Below, piece after piece: positions 8,494 through 15,392 of a stretch of 19,978 nucleotides of DNA (the stretch's first letter is position 1; every line of letters starts with the position of its first letter). The stretch lies in NCBI GenBank assembly GCA_025354065.1, contig JANXNM010000114.1, positions 1 through 19,978 on the forward strand, written 5' to 3'. Source of the DNA: Synechococcales cyanobacterium 340R_concoct_173_sub. GTDB taxonomy: Bacteria; Cyanobacteriota; Cyanobacteriia; Leptolyngbyales; Leptolyngbyaceae. Both the position numbers and the translations under genes were made by a program. The notes beneath the pieces were generated by a model. It made no database searches and was not told the DNA's origin. It saw only the letters and a program-made list of their open reading frames with translations.

Positions 8494-8865
8494 TATCTTG
8501 AATAGACTCTCAATCTTTGTCGAAAATTGTTAGCCGACAATGACTCCTACTAGAGCGGCAAATGATGAGGTCCAACACCGAGCATTAGAGAAACTTGCTT
8601 CCTATTCCATGTTCAAAAATTACGTCCATAATAAAATCTATTCTATTCCATTATAATTGTTGAGCGATTACAGTTTTAGCTCAGAAAAGGTGGCAAATCA
8701 GCATTAATCCTTAGACTGAGAGAAATTAGAGGGATACACTTTCCTCTAAACTAGCTCTTATAAAATTCTCGTTACACTTTTTAGCTCTAAGATCGACAAG
8801 AAAAGAAATTAGAGCACAATCTAGATTTCACCATTTCCACCACCTAATGTAGCAATCTTCTCCAT
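8494..8865. other. AT-rich intergenic stretch before the DUF1016 gene
   Basis: No coding sense is visible. It contains one clear short hairpin, TTAGAGG at 8726-8732 with CCTCTAA at 8743-8749, without a T tract, and a repeated TAGCTCT at about 8752 and 8782. It probably holds the nuclease gene promoter, but no convincing -35/-10 pair could be chosen. Confidence 0.3.
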
Positions 8866-9939
8866 ATGGCTGATTCTCTATTTCCAGAACTAACCCACTA
8901 CAATACTTTTCTGGGAGCACTTAAAACCCGCATTCGTACAGCACAAATTCGAGCTGCGTTAGCGGTAAACCAGGAACTGATTCTTCTTTATTGGCATATC
9001 GGGCGAGAGATTTTACAACGACAAAAAGAAGAAGGATGGGGAACTAAAGTAATCGATCGCTTAGCAAATGATCTGAAACGGGAATTCCCAGATATGACTG
9101 GTTTTTCGTCTCGTAATCTGAAATATATGCGAACCTTTGCCGAGGCTTATCCAGATGAACAGGTTGTGCAGCGCTACGCTGCACAAGTCCCTTGGAGACA
9201 TAATCAAGTACTCCTTGAAAAACTAAAGTCATCTGAAAAACGGATATGGTATGCACAAAAATCTATAGAAAATGGATGGAGCAGAGATGTTTTAGTTCTC
9301 CAAATTGAAAGTGATCTTTATACCCGCCAAGGGGGAGCTATCACTAATTTTCAACGAACTATTCCATCCCCGCAATCCGATCTCGCTCAGCAACTTATTA
9401 AAGACCCTTATAATTTTCAGTTTCTGACACTAAGTTCGGATGCACAGGAGCGAGATTTAGAGCGTGGATTGGTCGAGCATATTCGTACTTTTCTTATGGA
9501 ACTTGGTATGGGTTTTGCTTTTGTAGGAAGTCAATATCCTCTAGAAGTGAGTGGGAAGGAATATCGGATTGATTTACTTTTTTATCATGTCCCTCTACAT
9601 CGATATATTGTAATTGACTTGAAAATGGGAGAATTTGAGCCTCAGCATTCAGGACAAATGAGCTTCTATGTCGCTGCTGTCGATAATATCCTCTGTACCG
9701 ATCGAGATGATCCAACAATTGGAATCATTTTATGTAAATCCAAAGACCGGACAACCGTTGAATATGCGCTTCAAGGAACCCATCAGCCGATTGGTATATC
9801 TTCCTACCAGATTGAATCTAAATTACCCCAATCATTAGAGGAAAAGTTGCCTACAATTGAGCAACTTGAACTTGAAATAGCAATTGCTACTGCCGAACTT
9901 TCCAAACAGATTCAAGAAAGAGACTCTAAAGATACCTAA
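8866..9939 (+). CDS. DUF1016/YhcG-type PDDEXK nuclease
   Basis: A 357-residue soluble protein. Residues about 10-165 form the DUF1016 N-terminal helical domain (YWHIGREILQRQKEEGWGTK, DMTGFSSRNLKYMRTFAEAY, VPWRHNQVLLEKLKSSEKRI, WYAQKSIENGWSRDVL). Residues about 180-330 form the nuclease domain: the core reads YRIDLLFYH with Asp at about 236, then IVIDLKMG giving D251-x-K253, then the SGQMSFYVAAVDN helix, matching a PD-(D/E)xK active site. The family is widespread on mobile DNA and near restriction systems and is presumed to cut DNA; its target is not established. It is preceded by a decayed relative (8302-8493) and followed by the partition locus, with which it converges. Start ATG 8866 fits the usual N-terminus; no strong ribosome-binding site is seen. 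Confidence 0.85.
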   Translation: MADSLFPELTHYNTFLGALKTRIRTAQIRAALAVNQELILLYWHIGREILQRQKEEGWGTKVIDRLANDLKREFPDMTGFSSRNLKYMRTFAEAYPDEQVVQRYAAQVPWRHNQVLLEKLKSSEKRIWYAQKSIENGWSRDVLVLQIESDLYTRQGGAITNFQRTIPSPQSDLAQQLIKDPYNFQFLTLSSDAQERDLERGLVEHIRTFLMELGMGFAFVGSQYPLEVSGKEYRIDLLFYHVPLHRYIVIDLKMGEFEPQHSGQMSFYVAAVDNILCTDRDDPTIGIILCKSKDRTTVEYALQGTHQPIGISSYQIESKLPQSLEEKLPTIEQLELEIAIATAELSKQIQERDSKDT

Positions 9940-9996
9940 CTCAAGATCACCTGACTACTAAATTTATGTAAGCAGCAGCAGCGTTTTTCTTTTAAA

Positions 9997-10032
9997 AATA
10001 GCTTGACGGGAAACGTTTCCCGTCAAGCTATT
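9997..10032. promoter_or_regulatory. parS: parS-like centromere palindrome 1 (36 bp, perfect)
   Basis: This is a perfect palindrome with no spacer, centred between 10014 and 10015, with core ACGGGAAACGTTTCCCGT. The central 24 bp (10003-10026) recur exactly inside parB. Its position between the ends of the nuclease gene and parB, and its repetition, indicate a ParB binding site. It could also act as a bidirectional terminator for the two convergent genes, since A/T-rich sequence flanks both sides (TTTTTCTTTTAAAAA on the left). Confidence 0.7.
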
Positions 10033-10060
10033 AATTGTCAATATCCAACTATTTCAACAC

Positions 10061-11002
10061 CTAATCTTCCGCCATTAGAGACTCGATCTGCGCTAGGAGC
10101 TTAGCTAAATGCCGTTGCTTCTTGGGATCGTCCAATAGTTTAGATTTCACCAGCGATCGGTAAGCCTGGTCTAACTGCTGCTTCATAGTAAGTTCTGTTT
10201 CTACGACATCAGAAGAATTAAGGTTTTTAACCTGCTCCCGAATTTGGCTTAGAGGCAAATTTTTACTGGTGGTCTCTTTAAGTAAATTAGAACGCTGCTC
10301 CTCATCCTTCACCCGTGCAATTACTCTAGCTTTCGTATATTCTAATTGTCCCTGACGCAAAGACTCTAGAACATTATTCGGAAGATTGAGTAGTGGCAAG
10401 CGACTCGAACGGAAACTCTCTGCGTTAAATCTACCTACAGATGACAGTAGTATTTCAACGCGCTCCAATTGACGGGAAACGTTTCCCGTCAATTCAGAAC
10501 CTCGCTTTTTTCCATTCGCAGCTTGGTTAAGAATTGAGACGAGTTCATCAGCCTGAATATTTAAATCTAAAGAAAGCAACTCTAAAATAGCCTCAGTTTC
10601 TTCTATGGGATTGAGATCTTCTCGTTGAAGATTTTCCATCAAAGAAACTTGTAGTGCTTCCCGATCGCTCATTTCCTTAGAGACAATAGGAACTTCTAAC
10701 AAACCCATTTCCTGCGCTGCTCGCAATCGTCTCTCTCCAGCTAACAATTCATATTTCTCTTGTCCAACCGGACGCACTAACAGTGGCTCTAAAATTCCAT
10801 GTTCTCGAACTGACTGCACTAGTGCCAGCATTTTTTCAGGAGAAAAATATCGACGCGGTTGCTTGGAAGGTAACGTGATCTGTTCAATTGCAACAATAAT
10901 TGCTGAAGGTTGTGCTGCTTCAATAGGAGTTTCTGGATCAGGCTGACTCAAAAATGCAGCTACGCTTCGCATGGGTTCTAGTTCAGGTCTTTTTCTTACC
11001 AT
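10061..11002 (-). CDS. parB: ParB-family partition protein
   Basis: A 313-residue centromere-binding protein. Residues about 36-130 form the ParB N-terminal CTP-binding/hydrolysis domain, with GERRLRAA at 89-96 and ENLQREDLNPIEE at 123-135. Residues about 136-230 form the helix-turn-helix that reads parS, and about 255-313 the C-terminal dimerisation tail, rich in charged helices. The start ATG (11002) shares one base with the TAA of parA (TAATG), so translation is coupled. Residues 170-180 (ELTGNVSRQLE), in a loop-like part of the DNA-binding region, are encoded by the second parS-like palindrome. It would spread from parS and stimulate the ParA ATPase. Confidence 0.92.
   Translation of the reverse strand: MVRKRPELEPMRSVAAFLSQPDPETPIEAAQPSAIIVAIEQITLPSKQPRRYFSPEKMLALVQSVREHGILEPLLVRPVGQEKYELLAGERRLRAAQEMGLLEVPIVSKEMSDREALQVSLMENLQREDLNPIEETEAILELLSLDLNIQADELVSILNQAANGKKRGSELTGNVSRQLERVEILLSSVGRFNAESFRSSRLPLLNLPNNVLESLRQGQLEYTKARVIARVKDEEQRSNLLKETTSKNLPLSQIREQVKNLNSSDVVETELTMKQQLDQAYRSLVKSKLLDDPKKQRHLAKLLAQIESLMAED
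10467..10494. promoter_or_regulatory. parS: parS-like palindrome 2 inside the parB coding sequence (28 bp, perfect)
   Basis: A perfect palindrome centred between 10480 and 10481. The central 24 bp are identical to the site at 10003-10026, 466 bp away centre to centre; the flanks differ (AA/TT here, AATAGC/GCTATT there). Codon degeneracy alone would not produce a perfect palindrome, so a binding site is favoured. Confidence 0.7.
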
Positions 11003-11751
11003 TAGAGTTTCTCCATATTTTCAGCGATCGAATCCAATACTTTGACCATCGCATGTCGAGGATCATAAATGGCTAGCGGTTGACGAGCCATCGAAGCATC
11101 TGCAAAAGCGATCGCACGAGAAATGGCTGGAAATATTGGAGCCACTACTGCTAGTTGTTGCTGCGTTGCCTCCAAGATCGCTTTATCCTGTCCTGTATTG
11201 GAGTACATCATTGGAACAATCCCAGCAATTTTAAGACCTGGATTAACCTGTTCCCTAATTTGTCGCACGGTATCTAATAGCAAGTCAGTTCCTTTGTATG
11301 CTTTAAAATGAGTTTGGAGTGGAATCAGTACGTGGGTCGCTGCCACTAAACTCAGAATACTTAAAATCCCTAGTGTTGGAGGACAATCAATCAGAATGAA
11401 GTCATATTGATCAATAACTCGATCTAAAATTCGCTTCAATTTCCATTCACGCGCCAATGCAGAATGTAACTGAACTTCAGCAGCACTGAGGGTGATATTT
11501 GAAGGGACCAAGTCTAATCCATGTAACCCAGAACGAATCGGAAGTGGGGAGTCATTTAAAAGAGAATCTACGATCGTCTCTTCTACCTCATAAGGTTCTA
11601 ATCCCATGAAAGTTGTCAAAGAAGCCTGTGGGTCCATATCTACCAGCAAAACTTTATGGTTCCGATTAACTAGCTGATACCCTAGGTTCATTGAAAGACT
11701 CGTTTTTCCAACTCCTCCGGATTGATTGAAAAATGCAACAATTTTTGCCAC
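11002..11751 (-). CDS. parA: ParA-family partition ATPase
   Basis: A 249-residue Walker-type partition ATPase, small form without an N-terminal DNA-binding extension. The P-loop is FNQSGGVGKTS (8-18) with catalytic Lys16. The signature lysine that begins the usual KGGVGKT is Ser11 here. Walker A' is LLVDMDPQAS (35-44) and switch II/Walker B is FILIDCPPTLG near 115-125. The start is GTG at 11751: an in-frame TAA lies two codons upstream, and ACAGG sits about nine bases before it. It would form ATP-dependent dimers on the nucleoid and move ParB-parS complexes. It precedes and overlaps parB by one base. Confidence 0.92.
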   Translation of the reverse strand: MAKIVAFFNQSGGVGKTSLSMNLGYQLVNRNHKVLLVDMDPQASLTTFMGLEPYEVEETIVDSLLNDSPLPIRSGLHGLDLVPSNITLSAAEVQLHSALAREWKLKRILDRVIDQYDFILIDCPPTLGILSILSLVAATHVLIPLQTHFKAYKGTDLLLDTVRQIREQVNPGLKIAGIVPMMYSNTGQDKAILEATQQQLAVVAPIFPAISRAIAFADASMARQPLAIYDPRHAMVKVLDSIAENMEKL

Positions 11752-11752
11752 A

Positions 11753-11900
11753 GCTTAAGCCTGTAATGATATGGATTATTTTAAGCGCTTAAGGGGCAAA
11801 ACTATGACCGCTCTCCATTCGATCTGCTTGTCGAAAGATAAGATCACTCGGTAAGAGACTTATATGATTTCGACAATTGTGCAACACCTGTCGCACAATT
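11753..11900. promoter_or_regulatory. Nested inverted repeats upstream of parA
   Basis: The parA leader holds GCTTAAGC (11753-11760), the palindrome TTAAGCGCTTAA (11781-11792), TTGTCGAAA (11828-11836) with its reverse complement at 11868-11876, and AATTGTGC (11875-11882) with its reverse complement at 11893-11900. The first two share GCTTAAG. Partition operons are commonly autoregulated through such dyads, so an operator role is likely; which protein binds is unknown. Confidence 0.45.
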
Positions 11901-11988
11901 AGCTCACTCCTACCTGCAATAAAAGACTGATTTATGATTTAGCCTTACGAACCTCAAGACAACTTCATTGACCACCTTAATCACAACA

Positions 11989-12123
11989 TCAGGCCGATCG
12001 GACTAAACGTGATGAGACGGAATCACTAACCTCTTCATGACGACTACGACTAAACCAAGTGGCTTCATCTCCTTTAAGTTCTTTCCAAAGCGATCGGGAA
12101 CGCATGATTTGCTCAGGAGTCAA
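11989..12123 (-). CDS. Possible 44-residue peptide at the end of the operon
   Basis: A frame from TTG 12123 (or ATG 12105) to TGA at 11989 reads TPEQIMRSRSLWKELKGDEA, then TWFSRSRHEEVSDSVSSRLV. It is bounded by an in-frame TAA at about 12149 and lies 33 bases after the ATPase gene on the same strand. The composition looks protein-like (charged amphipathic stretches, no low complexity) but there is no good ribosome-binding site. It could be a small subunit, the remnant of a longer gene, or chance. Confidence 0.35.
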   Translation of the reverse strand: MTPEQIMRSRSLWKELKGDEATWFSRSRHEEVSDSVSSRLVRSA

Positions 12124-12156
12124 TCTTGATTCTTTGATCTGATAGGGTTACTCATT

Positions 12157-13686
12157 TTAAGAATCATCCCACTCAGCAACGATCGCCCGATATTCTTCCA
12201 ATGCGATTTGATACCCCTTCGTCCCACCTTTTTTTACTCCCCATAGCAGTTCAATAATATCCGTCTGCGTCCAGCCTCGGCGGTTCAATTCAAGCGCAAT
12301 TTGGGTACGGTTTGGAGCAGGTTCAAGCTCTGAACTCGGTTGAACTGAACCCTGAACCCATGGATCTGAATCTAGCTCTAAGCCTTTCTCTACATAAGGT
12401 TCAGACGTTGAACCCAAGCTTGAACCTGGTTCAGACCGATCGCTACCTTTTGAACCCGGTTCAGACGGTTGAACCTGATTTGAACTCGATAATCGATACT
12501 GTTTTAGTCTCTCTAGATCTAACTCTGGGACGTTCGGTATCCCTAACCATTCATTCCCTTTCGTGGACCAACCCAGCCCATACCAACCTAAAAATCGACT
12601 ATCATTCAGCGCGATCGGAGGAGCCGTAAAGGCACTATTTCCACCCTTGGTAAACGATAATTCCTCTGGGGTCGCCAGGACATAGGCCGCATAGGACTGA
12701 AGGGCATTTGCGCTGTTGAAGGTAAGAGCAGTCGCCGTGTTGACTGGGGCGATTAGGAGAACAAAGCGATGATGACATTGGTTTAGAGTCGCGGCGCTGA
12801 CCAGTTCATCGCGGAGCCAGTCGGTAAAGTTTTTACTCCCATTTGGAAAATCGGGCGTAACTTGATTCATCGTCACTCCTTTTAGTCTGAGTAATGTGTC
12901 CCGTAGTTCGTCGATCACTAATAGGGATGGATTTTCAGCGCTGGATGAAGTTGAGGTCCAATCTATATAAAGTCGATAAATTGAACGGGCCGCAACGATC
13001 GGGTCTGCTCCTGTTTCAAGGGATGGATTGATATGCTGGTCCGACCATTGCCAGTACCAGTCTTCTTGGTTAAATTGCTTGATGGTACAGGAACCCAGCC
13101 AGGATTCTGGTTGTTGTTGTTTGAAGCCCAACATCATGGCAGCGGCAACAATTCCCTTACCTGTTCGAGGCGGGGCACAGAGAAATGTACAACGCAGATT
13201 TTTGAGGAAATGACTCGCAACATCTGTCATTTTCGAGGAACGAGAGACCGATTCTTGAACTTGAGATTCTGCCTTTAGGGCGATCGCGGGACTTACAAAT
13301 GATGGAGCGATCGCGGGACTTGTTACTTCTACAGGTGATGTGATTTCTGCTTCTAAGGCTTCAAATAGTTCACGATCGGCTTCGGGTAAATACTCTAGAA
13401 AGTTACCTCGGTTAATGTCTTGGAATGCCTGACGGCGGCTTTGTCGTTGGGTTTGAAATTGTTCGTAGGTGAGGAGCGCGAGTACAACCGGGATAATCAA
13501 ACTTCCACCAGTGACGGCCCAGGCGATTCCAGTCAGAACTAAGCCGCTAATAATAGTTTGGGCGTAGTTTTCTTGTTGGGCGGTGTGGATTTGGGCGATT
13601 TGTCTAGCTGCTTCATTCGGTGCGATCGTCCCACTTTCAATCCCTTGAATCAGACGCAGTGCAGTTTTTGACGGTAAGCTGTTCAT
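12157..13686 (-). CDS. Membrane-anchored P-loop ATPase of a plasmid operon, function unknown
   Basis: A 509-residue protein. Residues about 43-73 are strongly hydrophobic (IISGLVLTGIAWAVTGG then SLIIPVVLALL), giving one or two membrane passes. A basic linker (about 78-90) and a variable linker (about 115-150) follow. The ATPase domain begins near 165: Walker A APPRTGKG (171-178) and Walker B SLLVIDEL (254-261). Residues about 397-465 form a Ser/Glu/Pro/Gly-rich repeat linker, and about 465-509 a small basic, possibly DNA-binding tail (ALELNRRGWTQTDIIELLWG). The layout recalls conjugative coupling or packaging ATPases, but the tail is unusual and I do not recognise a named family. It is last but one in the operon after a 26-bp palindrome. 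No strong ribosome-binding site precedes ATG 13686. Confidence 0.7.
   Translation of the reverse strand: MNSLPSKTALRLIQGIESGTIAPNEAARQIAQIHTAQQENYAQTIISGLVLTGIAWAVTGGSLIIPVVLALLTYEQFQTQRQSRRQAFQDINRGNFLEYLPEADRELFEALEAEITSPVEVTSPAIAPSFVSPAIALKAESQVQESVSRSSKMTDVASHFLKNLRCTFLCAPPRTGKGIVAAAMMLGFKQQQPESWLGSCTIKQFNQEDWYWQWSDQHINPSLETGADPIVAARSIYRLYIDWTSTSSSAENPSLLVIDELRDTLLRLKGVTMNQVTPDFPNGSKNFTDWLRDELVSAATLNQCHHRFVLLIAPVNTATALTFNSANALQSYAAYVLATPEELSFTKGGNSAFTAPPIALNDSRFLGWYGLGWSTKGNEWLGIPNVPELDLERLKQYRLSSSNQVQPSEPGSKGSDRSEPGSSLGSTSEPYVEKGLELDSDPWVQGSVQPSSELEPAPNRTQIALELNRRGWTQTDIIELLWGVKKGGTKGYQIALEEYRAIVAEWDDS
12309..12485. repeat. Cluster of TGAACC/GGTTCA repeats in the ATPase gene
   Basis: Hexamers GGTTCA (about 12320, 12399, 12428, 12459) and TGAACC (about 12353, 12409, 12421, 12451, 12471), plus shorter TGAAC copies, crowd into 170 bp. 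Some pair as small palindromes such as TTGAACCCGGTTCAGA. They encode the repeated Ser-Glu-Pro-Gly-Ser units of the ATPase linker, so the primary meaning may be protein-level; their density and symmetry could also provide a binding array. Confidence 0.6.
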
Positions 13687-13705
13687 AATTCATATTTGGA
13701 ATAAG

Positions 13706-13731
13706 CCCCGGAAATAACGTTATTTCCGGGG
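13706..13731. promoter_or_regulatory. Perfect 26-bp palindrome between two operon genes
   Basis: CCCCGGAAATAAC (13706-13718) is followed at once by its exact reverse complement (13719-13731). It lies seven bases after the stop of the multi-pass membrane gene and about 20 before the ATPase start. A T-rich TATTTTCTT follows only on the plus strand, so as a terminator it would work against antisense transcripts. For the operon it may be an attenuating or stabilising hairpin, or a protein operator. Confidence 0.55.
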
Positions 13732-13738
13732 TATTTTC

Positions 13739-14566
13739 TTAGATAACTTCGGTCCGTTGAGCCATCGCTTCATTCAAAATATCCAACGCGATCGATAGCA
13801 TCTTCCACACTTCGTAAAGGATTTCAATGCCGAACATTGTGGCCAAGGCTGCAACCACATTGAACCAAGCAATATCGTTCAATGACGGGGAGACGAGGAC
13901 AATACCTAGCCGATCGTACCCACCCACGATCGGTGGATAGTAACCGAAACAGAGAATTGCATCGATGACGTAGGCGATCGCCCGCGCATTTTGCATTCGT
14001 TCAATCCATTCCAATGGGATATTGTTAAACCGTTGTTTCAACTGACGAAGCATGGGTGTATCGGTACTTTTGAAGGCGATCGATTTGAAGCGAACTACCC
14101 AAGACATCAGGACAAGTAGCGCTTCTGGATCGTTTAATACGAGCTTTGGCAACATTTGTTGGCCTTGGAGAATTGCCCAAAGTAAGCAACCTAGAACGAA
14201 GGTAGTGGCGATCGCTCCGGTGGTGAAGAGATAACCAATCAATGGAATATTCGCAATCACGCTGAGGATTTTGTTGTCGGCTAAGCCTGAACCAAGCCAG
14301 TTGACGATGTTGATATAGGGCTTGATATTCGCAAATGCTAGACAGCCGATGCCGATTAGTAAGCAGAAACGGAGGAATTGGATCAGCCAATGGGTGCCAG
14401 ATTTTTGAGAGTTTGGGACCGAAGTTGTGGTGGCTTCTGGCTCTTCAGATTCAAACCCATAATGATCTGGATTGGCTGAGCTTTTGGGTTTACGTTTTTG
14501 GGCTTCCTGCTGGATGCGGGTTTTCAGCGTTTCAAATAGGTTTTTTAGATCGAGCGGTTGGTTCAT
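13739..14566 (-). CDS. Multi-pass membrane protein, function unknown
   Basis: A 275-residue protein starting MNQPLDLKNLFETLKTRIQQ, preceded by GGTGA six bases upstream; a GTG at 14575 would add three residues. A hydrophilic, basic N-terminal part (about 1-75) is followed by hydrophobic segments near 82-103 (LIQFLRFCLLIGIGCLAFAN), 115-150 (two passes), 198-222 and 230-258. The soluble loop between about 150 and 195 is basic (LRQLKQRFNNIPLEWIERMQ). No enzymatic motif is seen and I do not recognise the family. It overlaps the stop of the preceding gene if GTG is used, and it precedes the ATPase gene, so it may be the membrane platform for that ATPase. That role is inference. Confidence 0.7.
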   Translation of the reverse strand: MNQPLDLKNLFETLKTRIQQEAQKRKPKSSANPDHYGFESEEPEATTTSVPNSQKSGTHWLIQFLRFCLLIGIGCLAFANIKPYINIVNWLGSGLADNKILSVIANIPLIGYLFTTGAIATTFVLGCLLWAILQGQQMLPKLVLNDPEALLVLMSWVVRFKSIAFKSTDTPMLRQLKQRFNNIPLEWIERMQNARAIAYVIDAILCFGYYPPIVGGYDRLGIVLVSPSLNDIAWFNVVAALATMFGIEILYEVWKMLSIALDILNEAMAQRTEVI

Positions 14567-14571
14567 GATGT

Positions 14572-15057
14572 TCACCGTTGAGAGGGCATGGTGTAACGTG
14601 TTCCTCGGTATCGTTTCGCAGCAGCAGCAATGAGATGACGATCGTTCGTAAATGCCGTTAGTCCGACGATCGGAGTTAGCGGATCAACAGAATTCGCAAT
14701 GATTTCTCCGGTTAAACCATTGCTATCACAGACCACATTGCCAACGGATAACGGCACCTTCCGAGCGGAATCGATCACGGGCATTCCTTCGGTAATCGCC
14801 GTCAGTTGGGTTTTGTCTGATGAGGCGACGACCATTAAGCAGCCAGATTCATACCGTTGACGGGCGATCGTATCCTTCTGTTTGGCTAGGTCTTGGGACA
14901 GGCGCAGTTTATTGGCTTCTTGGTCTTGAATAGCACGGGTTTGACGGTTAGTTTCTCCTTGGATTTGCATCTGTTGCAGTCCGCTGAATCCACCGCCGAG
15001 ACTGGATTGGGCTAGGAGAGCAGCTCCCAGAATTAAGAGATTTCGCGGTGTCAGCAT
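14572..15057 (-). CDS. Membrane-tethered or exported coiled-coil protein, unknown
   Basis: A 161-residue protein. Residues about 5-25 are hydrophobic (NLLILGAALLAQSSLGGGF), an uncleaved anchor or signal peptide. Residues about 28-70 form a Gln/Arg-rich coiled-coil (QQMQIQGETNRQTRAIQDQE, ANKLRLSQDLAKQKDTIARQ). The rest (about 73-150) is a small beta-rich domain with two cysteines (SGCLMVVAS, VVCDSNGL) that could pair if exported. The ATG lies inside the end of the previous gene (7-base overlap), showing translational coupling. Family not recognised; it might be a periplasmic connector of the membrane complex, by inference. Confidence 0.7.
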   Translation of the reverse strand: MLTPRNLLILGAALLAQSSLGGGFSGLQQMQIQGETNRQTRAIQDQEANKLRLSQDLAKQKDTIARQRYESGCLMVVASSDKTQLTAITEGMPVIDSARKVPLSVGNVVCDSNGLTGEIIANSVDPLTPIVGLTAFTNDRHLIAAAAKRYRGTRYTMPSQR

Positions 15058-15392
15058 GTCTCCTCGGGGGTGGCGCTTTTGAGGGCGGGAGCGTTCCGGG
15101 ATGAGGCAAAGTATGACCCGTCGCCCTTCAAGCCGAAAAAAGGTAACTCGATTGCACGAATCCGATCTGCTGCTTTTACGTAAGAGTTTTGGATCCCTTG
15201 CTCAATGATTTCAGCGGCGCGATTCGCAAATTCGTCACCCATTTGATCCATGTTCGTTTCTAGATTTTCTAACAGATGCTGTTGGTGCGCGATCGGTTTT
15301 GTTAATGCAGATAGTTCTGGAACCGAGGCTGAGGAATTCTTTGAGCTGGGCATAAAGCCTTGGGGCTTTGAGTTTGTGTATTTGTTAGCCAT
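15051..15392 (-). CDS. Small soluble operon protein, unknown
   Basis: A 113-residue protein starting MANKYTNSKPQGFMPSSKNS. I chose ATG 15392 because it overlaps the preceding stop by eight bases (ATGGCTAA) and has GGATG upstream; an earlier in-frame ATG at 15446 lies deep inside the previous gene and is unlikely. A disordered Ser/Pro-rich N-terminus is followed by a helical, probably coiled-coil part (HQQHLLENLETNMDQMGDEF, ANRAAEIIEQGIQNSYVKAA) and a short tail. No motif is recognised. Confidence 0.65.
   Translation of the reverse strand: MANKYTNSKPQGFMPSSKNSSASVPELSALTKPIAHQQHLLENLETNMDQMGDEFANRAAEIIEQGIQNSYVKAADRIRAIELPFFGLKGDGSYFASSRNAPALKSATPEETC

Noticed and set aside
12312..12629. 105-codon plus-strand frame opposite the ATPase gene
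   Set aside because: It is the antisense reading of the SEPGS repeat; its apparent LNP repeats mirror the linker codons.
13280..13321. Repeated GCGATCGCGGGACTT (two copies, 27 bp apart)
   Set aside because: It is a short in-frame duplication in the ATPase linker built on HIP1 sites, which are common here; not treated as a separate element.
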